A stretch of DNA of 64,000 nt from Temnothorax longispinosus (lineage: Eukaryota > Arthropoda > Insecta > Hymenoptera > Formicidae), in NCBI RefSeq assembly GCF_030848805.1, contig NC_092358.1:9898433-9962432 (forward strand), read 5' to 3'. Position numbers and translations under genes: made by a program. The notes under the pieces were generated by a model. The model saw only the letters and a program-made list of their open reading frames with translations. It searched no databases and had not been told where the DNA came from. Each line of letters opens with the position of its first letter. Position 1 is the first letter of the stretch. Shown here in pieces: positions 1-13,300 of the stretch.

Positions 1-3000
1 GGGATTATTTCGCGTGGTCGTGATGGCGCATATTGTATCGCGCCATTACCCGAAAGGGATGCCGTCGCGTTTTATTATTGCCGATTTACATATTTCTGTA
101 TCGTTGCCATCCTTGAAAAATTCTCGCCTTTAATCGCCGTGATTTCGACATCCAAACGAGTACTTTAATATTAAGGTACACTTAGCTCTGTTCTAAGAAG
201 AAGCTTTTCAGTTTCTTCAATCTTTATTGCACAAGAAAGAGTAAATAAAGAGTAGGCTCACGAGATGGCATATTATACTCTTGATTCTTGGATTTTTCCT
301 TGCTACACATTATTGATTTATTAACATTTTTCTTTTTTTTCCTAATATAAATGCGTAAAACCTACAAGCCCCATTTTCGCGCTCCGTTCTGTGTATATAG
401 AATAAATTATTTTATTATCATCAAGATTTTATTTTCGCATTCCCTCACTCTCTGCAAGCAAGGGAACGATGCGTCTCTCTCCCCCTCCGCCACCCTCGTT
501 TCTCAGACGCGCACGGAAACTTTGCGCCCCATCAATCAGCGGGCGAACAAAGTACAAACTTTTTTTCTGGCACATACCACATTTCATTTACGCCGACCAG
601 CGACGGTATCTTGCGATCTCTCTGCAAAACGGTGCTGCAGCCACGCGAGCTGAACCAAGCCGGCCCAGCTACGGACCTGGCGGGGAACCCCTTACGGCCC
701 CGTCATCCCTCATATCTACACTTACGCAACCCTCTTGCGCGATAGAGGCGAGCGGCAAAGTGGCAGCAACGTCGAGGTACCGAATACCGTTCCGTGGCAC
801 GCGGAACACGGAATATCCGTTTTAGAAATGAGCTTACTTTAAGGCCGCCCGACAACCCTTCTTCGCGTACGTGTATACGTGGGATCCCTCCGCGCGATGG
901 AGATCGGTAATTAATCATTTAGGGCGGTGGTCTCGCGAGGGGGTGGACGCTGCTGCCGAGGCTGAAATCGCGGCTAGGAATGGCGCGAAACTTTTCGCGT
1001 GCGATTTTCAAACTCAAAAAATTAAGCAAACTCGAATCTTCTAAATTTACTTTGAATTTGCCAGTTTACTGGCAAAACTGAATAAACTAATCCTACATGT
1101 TGAATAAGATATATAACTAAATCTAAACCCATGTACACAACTAAATGAAAAAATATACAGTACATACTTCTTGCAATATGTACATCTTTCAATTTTAGAT
1201 ATTTTATATATCTAATCTCAATCTCAATTCTAATTAATTATATAAATTTATTATAAAAAATGTGCCAATTTTTTCTTTCAGTTATTATGTTAAAAATGGG
1301 ATATAGATATATCACACAAGTGATTGATCAAATCTGGGCTAAACGTTCGGATCGAGTCCATTCCTAGGAAGCGAGTAAAAGGCCAACCTACACCAGTGTG
1401 CATGAAGTAGGAAACGCCAAGTGGCTAGCGTTAAACTGAGATTGGCTTGAGCCACGCACAGGCGTATGCGGAATCAGAATTTCCTTAACGCTTTCGTGCC
1501 GATGTCGTGGTATCACGCATATATGGAAAGTTTAGGGCCGTTTACGCGGAACTTACGTACACACGATACGCATGGCGCGGACGATCAAGGTTGTCGCGTA
1601 TTGGTCATGATGGAAAACCTGCGACACATAGGTTGACAGCCGTATCACACCTCGCGGGCAAACCAAGCTGACGTCCACATCCTTCGAAGGTGTGCCCGTA
1701 ATTATAACAAAAGTTGGCATATATTCCTCTATCAGAATGTTGATAAGCTATAAATAAACTTACTTTTTTACAAAATATGTTTTTGTTTCTCTTTTTTTAA
1801 TTTTTTTTCGTAAAGGTAAAATAGAAGTCTTTTGAGAAGTTATAAAGCAAATAAGTTTCAGCAAACCCTCCCTCATTGTATGGAGATTCAACCATGAATA
1901 TGTATATATTTTTTCTGATATAAAAATAATAATTTAGAATATGTAATAATGAGGTTTTTGTATTGTTAACAAAGAAATGTTCGAACATCAAGAATTTCAA
2001 AATCGAGCATAAATACGGCAAAACAAATTCTACGGGATTATATAATAAAGCATTCGAAATCTGCATATCGACATAGATTCCAACGTATGCGCTGCAGCAA
2101 TGTGACCAACGCGATTTTGAGAGAAAAACGAGTACATAAAGTGACGGTAATGTTTCTCCGAGCCCTTTCCTGCGTAATGGAAAGGTACGTTCACGCTAAG
2201 TACCACGGCAGTACATACGTACTGTACGTACGTAAACCGTGTATCCGACGTATGTTCCAGTCGTTATCGCAATCTCGACCCCGTTTGATATAACAGTCAC
2301 TGTGACGACTATCGTCTTCCGACACGCAAGGCCGCCGCGACCGCCGGGGCTTTGCAAACTCGCGAGGGGCCGCTATAAAATTGTTACAATGCGTGGAGTA
2401 ACTAATGGCGACGGTGATAACGCCGATCGGTAGGTAAGTAGGTATGGTAGAAACAGCCGTGTGTGATACACCGCACGGGCGGAGAAAGGAAAACGAAGAA
2501 GTAGTTATCTCGTCGTAATGTAATCTAGCCCTTCGCCGCTGCGACATTTACGCGTTGATGACGTTTCTCAAAAAATGGTTCTCGTTGCGCCGCGCGCCGC
2601 TGCGTGCTATACGAACGGAAATATCAGTTACGAGTGCAATTAATTGAAAGCCGCACGTGATGGGAATACATTATGCTTGAGTTAAGTGAAGAGATTCTTT
2701 AACAGATATTCTGGTATAATTGTGAGAATTAATCTTCCAGAAACGCAATATTCATTATTGCAACGTTACATGCGGCATTTATGATCGCTCCATATATGGC
2801 ACGTAAAACACTTAACGTCGATTACGTGTGTTACAACCTATATGTTAAACCGTTCTATATTGAAGTATGTTAATGATCTTTTTCTTGTGTGTAAAGAATA
2901 TGAACGAAAATGAACGAATAACAATAAAATGCCTGAGTTGAAAATTACATTGCTAATTACTGACATTTGTGAAACTGATTTAACAAACTATTTATAAGTT

Positions 3001-3968
3001 GTATAATTACAAATTATACGTTATGACTACAGAAGTGCACTGATTCAAAAATGTGCAATTTACCTATTTGCAGTTAGATGGACCGAGATTCTCCCCCTGA
3101 CTTATATTTAAATTATTTTCAACCTGTATTTGTAAAAGGTCTTATGCAAAACTGTCTTTCTTTAAATTCCTAACACAAGAAGGGTCCCTAAATTGCTTCT
3201 TTTTATTATCTTAACTATATCTTTATCCCTCAAATCTCAGATAATTCGGTCTTTGATTATAATAAGTATCTTATTTTGCTCAGGCATGGGCCGATCGTGG
3301 AGCTCATAAATAAAGTTACTCAGCGGCAGACGGGCAGTAAATTAACGCGAAAATAGATCTAATTAGTTGCGAAGGAATCGGAAGGGTCGGCAGAGATGAT
3401 ATGGGGATGACGGTTAGACTTCCTGACGAAATTCATAAACGCGACCACGACGATCCGGGACAGTTAGAAGGTCGCTAACGAGTGTTTCCTCGCGAAGACC
3501 CGATCCTTCGAATCCGGGCGATGTCCCTGGGGCTGCCATTATCGTTGACTTGGTCGTCTCCGCCATTATCCACCACGACTACAGTACCCCGTAGCTACAT
3601 CCTCCCTCTAGTTCGCCCACCCTTCCGAATCACGGCCCTCCTCGTTAACCTCGAAACGATCGTTTCGAGGGCTCTCTCTCTCTCTCTCTTTCTCCCTCTA
3701 ACCTTCCTAACGGAGCCCTTCTACCGTCTCTTGCGTTTTGCTCCACCCTCGCCCACTCTCCTCTGCAACGCACAAATACATTTAGTAACGTCAACGTTGG
3801 AGAATCCGAAAGAGGGTGGCCTCCCGAGAGTATCCTAATGAGCGCGAGCTTGTCTGATTTGTGTAAATACATGCGACTATCAGTTTCCTTAGGAAAATAA
3901 CAATATCGCTACATTTTATTGTACTTCAATGAGCATAATTTTTTTAAGGTAAACTGTGATATATTTAA
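1..3968. other. intergenic DNA, no supported gene
   Basis: Alternating CpG-rich blocks (about 460-960 and 2300-2560, and 3480-3850) and AT-rich DNA. The open frames here are short, overlap on both strands and resemble no family I know. A short TC run lies at 3671-3690. I see no tRNA, rRNA or convincing exon. Confidence 0.6.
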
Positions 3969-4320
3969 CCCTTAAATGCCACCCGGGGTCCAGAGGACCC
4001 CAGACCCTTTACAATTATATATTTTCAAATGTTTCCGCCAAAAATGGAGCTCATGCTCCCTCTGATGATAGTTGAGTGATTGAACTACCAGTGTGTACAC
4101 TTTGCAGTACTCAGTTTCCTTAATTTTTTATACTATGTTGAAATTGAAATTTTAACAATATAAGCATTTTATTCTCTTTTCTAGACCTTGAACAACATTG
4201 AAAAAAATTTTCATAACTAAAGATAAAAAAATCAATGAGTAAGGAGACATTTTTCATGCTGGAGTCTTTTAGACCTCTCATGTCATTTACGAGATTCTTG
4301 AGAGGTGTGGCATTTAAGGG
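3969..4320. mobile_element. piggyBac-type MITE, 352 bp
   Basis: It is flanked by TTAA on both sides (3965-3968 and 4321-4324). The ends are inverted: CCCTTAAATGCCAC at the left and its complement at the right. Just inside the left end is a short palindrome, GGGGTCC-AGA-GGACCCC. TTAA target duplication with CCC-starting ends is the piggyBac pattern. No coding capacity is visible, so it is non-autonomous. Confidence 0.8.
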
Positions 4321-4324
4321 TTAA

Positions 4325-7300
4325 ATATAATAAAATTTGAAATCAAATGAAGAAAATAAGCTCATAAACTTTCAATGAGAGAATTCCTTTAATTTGTTAT
4401 CGTTTGGATATATTATTTCTTGCGTATAAAGTCGTGGATCTTCAAGTACAAGGTCTTCCGTGCGCAATTCTTTCGAAGGATCCTCTCTTTTTCCGGTGTA
4501 CTCGCACGAACAAAATAGCCGAGTATTTTTTTCAAATGTATTTTCTTTTTTTAACGCAAACTCGCATGCGGTATTCCGTGGCACGCAAACCGATCAAGTT
4601 TGCCTGCCGCGAAAACAAGCCGCTCTTGTTTTCGCGCGATGATCAGTCCACCGTGAATCGCCTCCATCTCCCACATCTCTCCCTGTTTTTGCGCGCAGAG
4701 AAACAACAGTTTCGACGTTCTCTCAACGATAACAAAGGAACGATGAACGGGCCGGATTCGTTCATTTCAACGAGTCGTGAAAAAATATACTTTCGCCGAC
4801 GACGAGAGCGACGCGAAATATTTGAGGCGTGCGAAACGCGGTTTACATCAGAGTTCCATGTTTTCCCGGAAGGGATACGGTCGTGAAGTCACAAAAATTG
4901 TGATCGGGCAGCTTCGAGTCCCATTGATTCGCGTAAAATGTTATTTTACCCCACTTAACCAGGGCACGTTTTGTTTCTTTTAAAAATGCTCACGAAATAT
5001 AACGTCGATCATCACATATGGAGAAATTAAAGATCCACAACTCGTGTTGCAATCGCATACTTTTTTTCTTTCCATGAAAACAGACGACGAAAAATTGGCA
5101 TGATGATTTTTCCACGTTCTACATATCCTCCAATACTACGAATGTGCGATTCGATAAATTTTGGAAATTCTAGAGATCAAAATTTTTAAAATTTTCTTGC
5201 GGATATCAATTTTTACTTCAGATTTAAATTTAACTATAAAATAATTTTATACTTCTCTTACTTTCTTCAGTCATAAAAGCATATTCATGATTTTGGAATA
5301 AGAGGGACGATATCACTGTACGCGATATTAAAACTGTGGCGTTTGATGGGAACGCATTGATTGCGGCGAGCGGCGATTAAACGCTGATTAGGACTAATTA
5401 TCGAGCGGCGCGCATTTACAGAATCCGCCGTTTATAATTCCTCTCGGGAAGGAGGAGACTTCCCATACGATTCGCCTCCAGGTTTCCACGTGCGGACGCG
5501 CACGTAGACACGCACTGGAAAGTCCGCGCATTCGGTAAACGCACGCCGTACGTTGAACTCGCTCTCGTCGTATTCGCCGACGACGAAGGGGGCAAAAACC
5601 CCGAAGAGCCTATATCACGGCAGAAAAAAGTTTCTCGGCAACCTTCTAACTATAAACCTCTGATTAAAAATGGAACGCGCGGGAAAAGGGACCGGGGGCA
5701 GCATCGAGGAGGAGCGGCAGATGCCACGCTAACTGATTATTGTTCAACACCAGGGGATTGCATCTCACCACGTCGCGTTATTGCATGTTTGTACCGTCTA
5801 ATAGGATAGACTGCATTCTTCCGAAACGCACGTTTTCCTACGATTTATCAGAAATTTCGCACGGCCGTGCGCGGACAACGTGGCGCCTCCTCGTAACTAA
5901 CTACTGCCAATTAATTATCCAATTAACTTCCAAGTAACGGTAATGTTGTTTGTCCTGGCACGAAACGCAGGTAAACGCGATGCACTGTGGTACCGCACGG
6001 AAAAAAAAAGTCACGGTTTTATATGTAGATGCTTCGTTTAATGAAGGAGAGAAATGGGATCAGAGCAGTTCTTAATGTTACAATAGTTAATTATTTTATT
6101 CGCAATTAAAAAAGCCTAGATTCTGTCTAATCTCACATAAATAAATAATCTTTCGTGTACTTTTTTTATTTCGGCGGGTAGCTAAAGATTAAAGTGCCAC
6201 GTATGGAGTATCGAAGTTGCTTTCCACCTACGTCTGCTCCCTCGTACTAGCTATGAAATTTAAGAAAACTTGAAAAAAATTATAAGAAATAAATTTCGCG
6301 CTCAGATTATCGCAAATAATCACGAGTGATATTATTCGAAATTGCAATTGTCGGGACACAAATCCTCCACATAAGTCGATTTCGTCGCGATCTCGATTCC
6401 ACCTCCATTCACTTCAAATCAAAGTTCCGCGCATCTTTTGCATCATCCCCGAGGAAAACCGAGAACTTTTCACAAAAGTTGGCGTGATACAACTTCGAGA
6501 GATGCACCCTCTGAGCTCGATCGCGTACAAGAACGTGGAGCGAGAAGAAGAGGACACGTCGTCGTCGGCAGGACGGTCGCGGCAGAAGAAGTGGAAGAGG
6601 AAAAGGAAGAAGAAGTAGCGGGGCGGAGACGGAACTCTGTCGTAAATCACCGGCAGTACGGAATAACTGGCAAAAGCGCGATAAATCAGGGATCCCCGGG
6701 CACCGAATTAGGAAATTGCCTGCTTAAAAACCGCAATGACGTTAATCCCGGCGTGCCGGCGAGCGAGCGAGCGAGCGAGCCAGAGCGAGTGCGCTGCCGT
6801 TCGACGCGCGTATATCGGCAATCCAGAAAATAAAACTGATTCGGCCAAGGAGCGATTCCTGGGTGGAATAATGCGGAATAAAATCAACGTAACTCAATCG
6901 CGCTTGTCTTTCGAGATCAGCCTCTCCGTCTTCGCCGCTGATAAATGTTCGATATACACCACGGACTACCTGTATACGGAAGTAGCTCGTTTTTCTAATT
7001 TGCCGCGTCTGTGCCGCGGGTATATTAGGATAAAGCGTTGTTTGGGGACGAACGTAAGGCACGGTGATATTCGATTCGACCTACGGTCTCACGAAAACGA
7101 AATCACGCCAGTTCTCATGCCGGCGCGGCGAGATCCCAAGAGGAGATAATTGATATTTAGATAAGCAATTACACTGGATATTTTATCCTGTACCTCTCAT
7201 TTCAAATCGTGAAATTTTGTTAGAAGATACGATAAGTTTCTTTTGAGAATTTTATCTATCTCATTTGTTTAACGCTCCTTATTTGTTAAACTTAATAAAA

Positions 7301-10300
7301 GTAAATTAAATCATGGAAACTAAATCTTTCAAAATTTATAAAGACATTTGTACACGTTCACTAATGATCCTAGCGGCCGCCGGTTTCGAGAATTCGAAAC
7401 GCATAATGCGTAGCTGATAGACATCTACGACGGACTGTGACATTCAATATTGTCAGATTTTCGACGGGATACCTGACAATTGACCGGAATTAATGGCTAA
7501 CCGGTGCGCGAGCCGATCGCCAGCCGGTCCAACTTCCCTTCCGGAACATGAAACGGCGCGTTAATGAGTTTTGCCCCGCGGCAGTGGGCCTAAACACACA
7601 TAAACGTAAGCGAGCCGTGCCGACGCGATGAGCGGTAAGCATAAGCGATCGGCAAGCGACATTATACGACGCGGTAATCGATTACGACGCAATCGACTGC
7701 CGGCGCAAACGCGAGTCGGCGGGCCGCGGCGGGCCGGACCTGACGAACACGAATGGACAGACGTTCCGCTTCGGCGCATTAATCAAGTTATTAATTATGT
7801 AGTCCTCATGCTAATTGAGCCTGTAATCTGCTCGCGTTGCCGTAAAATATCCACGTCGATTTACGTATGGGGCCGAATGCGACAACAATACGTTATCGTT
7901 ATTATCGCCGTCCTACCATGACGTGCGCGTTCCGTTTCCGCGTTGAAATTACAACGACTTGAACTCTACTTTCTACTAGCAGATGGAAAATGAGATTTAA
8001 TGAGAAATGCCACGATATTGTGATTTTTTAAATAAAATGTCAGAATTATATTTGACACTTGATTCCTATTTATATTCTTCATCTTTCTATACTTTTATCT
8101 TTTTTTATATCAACCAATATAAGTTTGCTACTCAATTAACATAAAAAATGCTGATATATTACATTACTGACGGGTCTTTTTCAAAACTTTTACAGAATGC
8201 TTCGCATTTAACTATTAAACATGAACGGTTAAATTTCTGTTGCAGGAGATAGCGACCAGGAAATGGAGAAAAGCCGGAAAGGCGATAATCAGCAGGCAAC
8301 CGCACAAGGATATTCTTAACTTCGAGAAACGAATTTATTCTTCGCGCAACTTCTGTTCCACGATCGAGTTTAGCAAAGTATCTTGCGCTTCGCTTGAACA
8401 ATAAATAAATATTCCAACTCACTGAGGGTTCTTATCTTCCAGCAAAAACCCCACGATCTTTAGGCAATAACCGCGGTGGACTCGCTAATCCGCCGATCAA
8501 ATTAATCGGAATACGCACTTCCACGCGCTGATAAAAAATGCCGCCAAAAACATGTCAGCTTTGGAACATTAATCAAGAACGGGATAAAAAGATAATATTA
8601 ACGCTTAGTCGGCCGACAGTGGCCAACATCAAAGGACCTCCCCTTTTTTCCTCGTTTACAGTGGCGTACTTAGAATTTTTAGATTCTTGTGGAAACTCCA
8701 TTTTATCCTTGTTAACGTTTAACATAGTAATTTCAGATTTCTAATATATTCTAAGGTATTATTATATAGTACTAAAGAATTAAAATAAATGTCTAATGTT
8801 ATAGTCTAATATTATTTTATATAACGCCAAAAGAAAAGATTCCTGTAAAATCCTTGAAAATAAATATGTCTTTGCACAATGCATCAAAATAATTTGAACT
8901 AACGGTTATTAATATACAAATAAGATCCTGATTTAATGATTCCATTCTTTTGCATATTTTCTATAGCTAATTTCTTGTTTCTATGCCGAAAAAGACTCGT
9001 TGCTAAGTTGCTTATTCTTGTTCGTCACTATTTTCATTTCGCCGTACAGCTACGGGCCTGATCGGCTCGCTACCCTTCGCCAATGTGATCGTTTTAGAAT
9101 CCTCGGCGGCACCTGCCGTGCAACCTGGGGCAGCGCGCTCCGCACGTAAGTATATACGAGTAAGTATACACTTAGTCCTCGTGTGCAGGCTGCGTGCCGC
9201 GCGGAGAGGCCGCGCGGCTACGGTTATTACACGCGTCACGCGGCATTCCGTACGGTCACGCACCCTCCCTCCTCCCACCCTCCCACGGAAGCCCCCGAAG
9301 GAGGGACCCTTATCGTCATCCTCTATCTTGTCAGCCATACGCAACCCCATTAAACCACTTGCGATGTGCCTTACACGACTCAAAGGCCGTTGTCGTTCGT
9401 TCCAAGAAACAAGACCTCTGTACACGAAGCCAAACTATGTCTACTACTTTACCATTTCTAATTCTCTAGTAGTCTACTTCGTGCGCGACTCGAGCTGAAA
9501 AGTGCAAAAGGACACCGATTCACCGACTAAAATTTCAGATGTTGAAATATCCTCGTAGAAATCTGAACCGATGTAAAATGTCACCAAAGTAATTTTTTAA
9601 TAAATAACATCTCTTTTACATATAGACGATGATTTTTTTATAAATGTAGATAAGTTCGAATGAAACGAATACAAGCGATATGAATAATTCACAGAAAGCT
9701 ATGATTGTAAAAAATATTTACAGACAGAGGAGTAGTGTTTAGCGAAGATCGAACAAAACATCGCTATTGGTTTATGTTATGAAAAAAAATAACCGCGCAC
9801 CTCACCGTAAAATAGCTTTCTCTCTCTATAGCGCTCCTCCTCTTACGCACGGGTGAAAAAATTAAGATTGGCACCTGCGTCACCTCGCACACAACTTTGG
9901 CAAGATAGAAATCGAGTAAAACTTCTTTTCATACCGCTCTTACCAAACGAACTTTGCCCGTTGCTTATGAAACCTGCATAATTTCAGAACAATTGTTCGA
10001 TGAAAAAGTATTTTACTTCGTGTTTTTAGTGATCAATTTAGAATTGGTTCCAAATCTCGTCCGAATCAAATTCTTAATCGCTTTCTTTTCTCTTTTAAGT
10101 TTCTTTCGAATTTAAGAGAATAGATGTGTCTTAAAATTGAATAGAAAAATATGTCAAATATTTTAATATATAATTATATAGCATTTTCTTTTCTTAATTA
10201 TAAATTCTTCAAAAAGTCACGAATTTAATATGATAATCTAACGCGATTGGAGGAGATTTCCAGCATGCGCTCTCTCTCTTTTTCTCTGTCTATGATGAAT

Positions 10301-13300
10301 TTTTTTCATAATCTTACGATTTTACGGCCTTTTCCTACTTTGGTGGAATTTTTGCACAAAATACGTCGATCTAAGTACGTTTTCATTATGTCAGTAGCCA
10401 GAGTCACAACCGAAACGTGTTGAAGAGTCGCAATATCCCCCGAATACCATCCCTCTAAGATCTTCTGGCCCCGAATAAACTCGTTCGGTAGGATTCCCGC
10501 GAGTTACCACACGCGGCGTGAGCAATTCCGTCGAGCTATCGGCCGCCAATATCAAAAGCGAATGTCGGGGAAACGGACGAACGAACGATCTCTCCAGCAT
10601 CCATCGAGAGGGAACAAGCCGGGGAGTGCGAGCCGGGAAATTTTCTCAGCCGAGAAAAAGAAGATGGTCGATCTCCGTGGAGGAGAGCGGTGGCGGAACG
10701 GACACGATATAGTCGCTGATGGGCATACATATATATAATATATATATATGTACATACATACATACGTACGCCTCTCTTTGATATAGTGCGAAATCGTAGC
10801 GTCTTGAGGAGGCGGAAGGCGGAGAGAAGAACCGCCGCCGTTATCAGCTCGTGGCGGGATTGGCCGAGCAGGGGGACGCGGGGCTCCGTCGGCAGCCAAT
10901 GGCGTCCTGGTCTCGGCTTTTCAAGGATTCTGCCCCCCGAAATCCGGCGTGTCCTGTGCGCGACGTACACGCGCGCGCGAGCCCGTCCTCAATGTACACG
11001 AAACCCCCCGACTTTTCCAACCCCGTACACACGCACATACATCAAGGCCGCTGCCCACCGGTCGCCGGGGTTCACCATCGCCGCCGACGCGGTCGGATGT
11101 CCAGCTATTTCGTATATTCCACCCTCTGCCAACCCCACGACGACCTCGCTCGTCGCTCTCCGCCCGGTCCGTCCTTCCCCTTTCTTGCGAACATCTCTCC
11201 AGAAAGCATCTCCGATTCGCGTCACAATGATCCAGCTTTTTCTCCGCTTTCTGGGATTTCGAGGAAAGCTCGAAAGGCTGATGATGGTGGTAAGGTATTA
11301 CGAAAGAAAGAAAACGCGACTTGTGTGTAGCCTTCACATACCATTTCGGGATAATGCGAATAGAATTTATATAAGGTTTTATAAATCCCCTTACACGTAT
11401 GCATAATTGTTTGTAATCTCGTGATAATAGTGACTTGTTCTTCTCCAAGAATCAACCGATATCCTCTTAATAAATTAATAAAATATTTTTTTGCGCGGTT
11501 TATTACCGATATACTTATATGAAACAAATATTGTATTAATATTTACTTTGAATTATCTTATTTCAACAAAGATGTTATTTAATATTTTAAAATGTCGAAA
11601 GATCTGACATTAACAATTACACACTACAAATTACTATACACAATATTACAAAATAAAGAATATGATAATATAAAATAATAACGGAAAAATCATTTAAATT
11701 AAGCTAATTGCCGCTGTTGTCGAACAAAATTTATATCAAAACGTTATCTTTTCAATGTGCAATTTTCTACATACAGTAGATAATAAAATAGACGAAATTA
11801 TATACAGTCGTTTAAAAAGTTGGTAAGACGACGAGCGGAGATATATAAAAGACGAGACCGAAATCGCAGCTTCCACTTCAAGGCACTTTCCGCCAGTTGC
11901 CGCAACTGTTTCTCCACTTGCGAAAAGAATTATGAAGGCGCTGCGAGTGACATCGCGCGATGCCGACAACAATATAAGAGCACCTTTAAGGACACCCACT
12001 CTTGTCTTCTAGAGTTCCCCGATATTTTCCTCGGTTTCTTTAACTTTTTATCGGCTTTTTATCGGCAGTTACGGAGAAATGCGAAAAAAAGTGAATACAG
12101 CAGAAGTGTCCTCAATACGATGGCTGTTTGCAACGATTGAACGAAACTATTGAAGAAGATAAACGCCGAAATAGAAAATATTTTTAGTAATAATATCCAC
12201 TGTGTAAAACGCGACGATACATTTGCTACGGAACTCAATCGTAAAAATGACGTGGCGTGCTCGTTAGAAACACATACTCTGATTTTTGCGCTGCTAATAT
12301 AGCGCTCTAATGTATTCGCGTCGGGGCATTGGTCGACTAATTGTAAGTAACTCTCGCATCGGGTGCGTTTTTCTACATGGCGATCGCACCGTTACGGTGC
12401 AATCCGCGTCTTTTGTGTCCAATTAACGCCGAAGATCTCTCCAGACGGCACTCTCGGCGATACAGGTGAACGATAAACGTGGGCAGTAAATAAGCGCGGC
12501 GAGCCCGGGAGAAGGAGAAAAGAACCGAGTCGCACAAAGGAGAACAGGACTACGCTATTGATAACATTATCATAAAAGCGACGTTAAATGGTCAGTCGCG
12601 AGGTTACACCGACGCCACGCATCGCTGCCGACGAACGACTCTATAAATGCGTTTACTTTGAGCCGTAAAAGCGCCGTACTTCGTCTGGCACCGTTAAACG
12701 TATACGTACATTGGCAGGCACACACGTACACACGCACACACACACACACACACACGCGGATGCAATGTATGCTGCGATGTCTGTGTGTGTTTGTACGATG
12801 CAGGAAGGAACGGGAACGTCGACGAAGCACCCGGCGCTTTACGGTAAAAGCCCTCTTTGAGTGATCCGTTTATTGGTTGCTAAACATCGATATATTGCTT
12901 TCGGGGTTGCGCAAAGAGCCGCGCTGTGTCCTCCGTATACATATATGCATACGTATACGGTAGGCACGTCTCTTTCTTTCCCTCTTTCGCGTTCGAACAA
13001 GTATATATACATAAAAATATAAAAAAAAATATATATTTTTCTAAGTATATATATATAAATATATAAAAAATATATATACATATATGTATACACATGTATA
13101 TGTATACACGAAACACGAGGTGCGCATATAATACCGTAGTCCCGAGCGTATCACGCTTTCTGAGCTTTTGAAAGCACCGCGACGACGTCGCGGGTCGTCG
13201 GCGCGCCGTGAGGCGAATAAATATCTACAAGCCTCCTCTTCGAGCAGATACTACCGATTTCCAGATAAATCCCGCGAAAATACCACGTTAACACCTTGAG

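Noticed and set aside
4404..4886. 160-codon open frame
   Set aside because: No family resemblance, no splice or codon-use support, and several overlapping frames.
8246..8404. Good acceptor (TTCTGTTGCAG) followed by a 52-codon open frame
   Set aside because: No similarity recognised and no partner exon found nearby; a chance acceptor is more likely.
10786..11406. 206-codon open frame in a CpG-rich block
   Set aside because: Equally long frames overlap it on the other strand, composition is Arg/Pro/Ser-biased and no domain is recognisable; it looks like stop-codon scarcity in GC-rich DNA.
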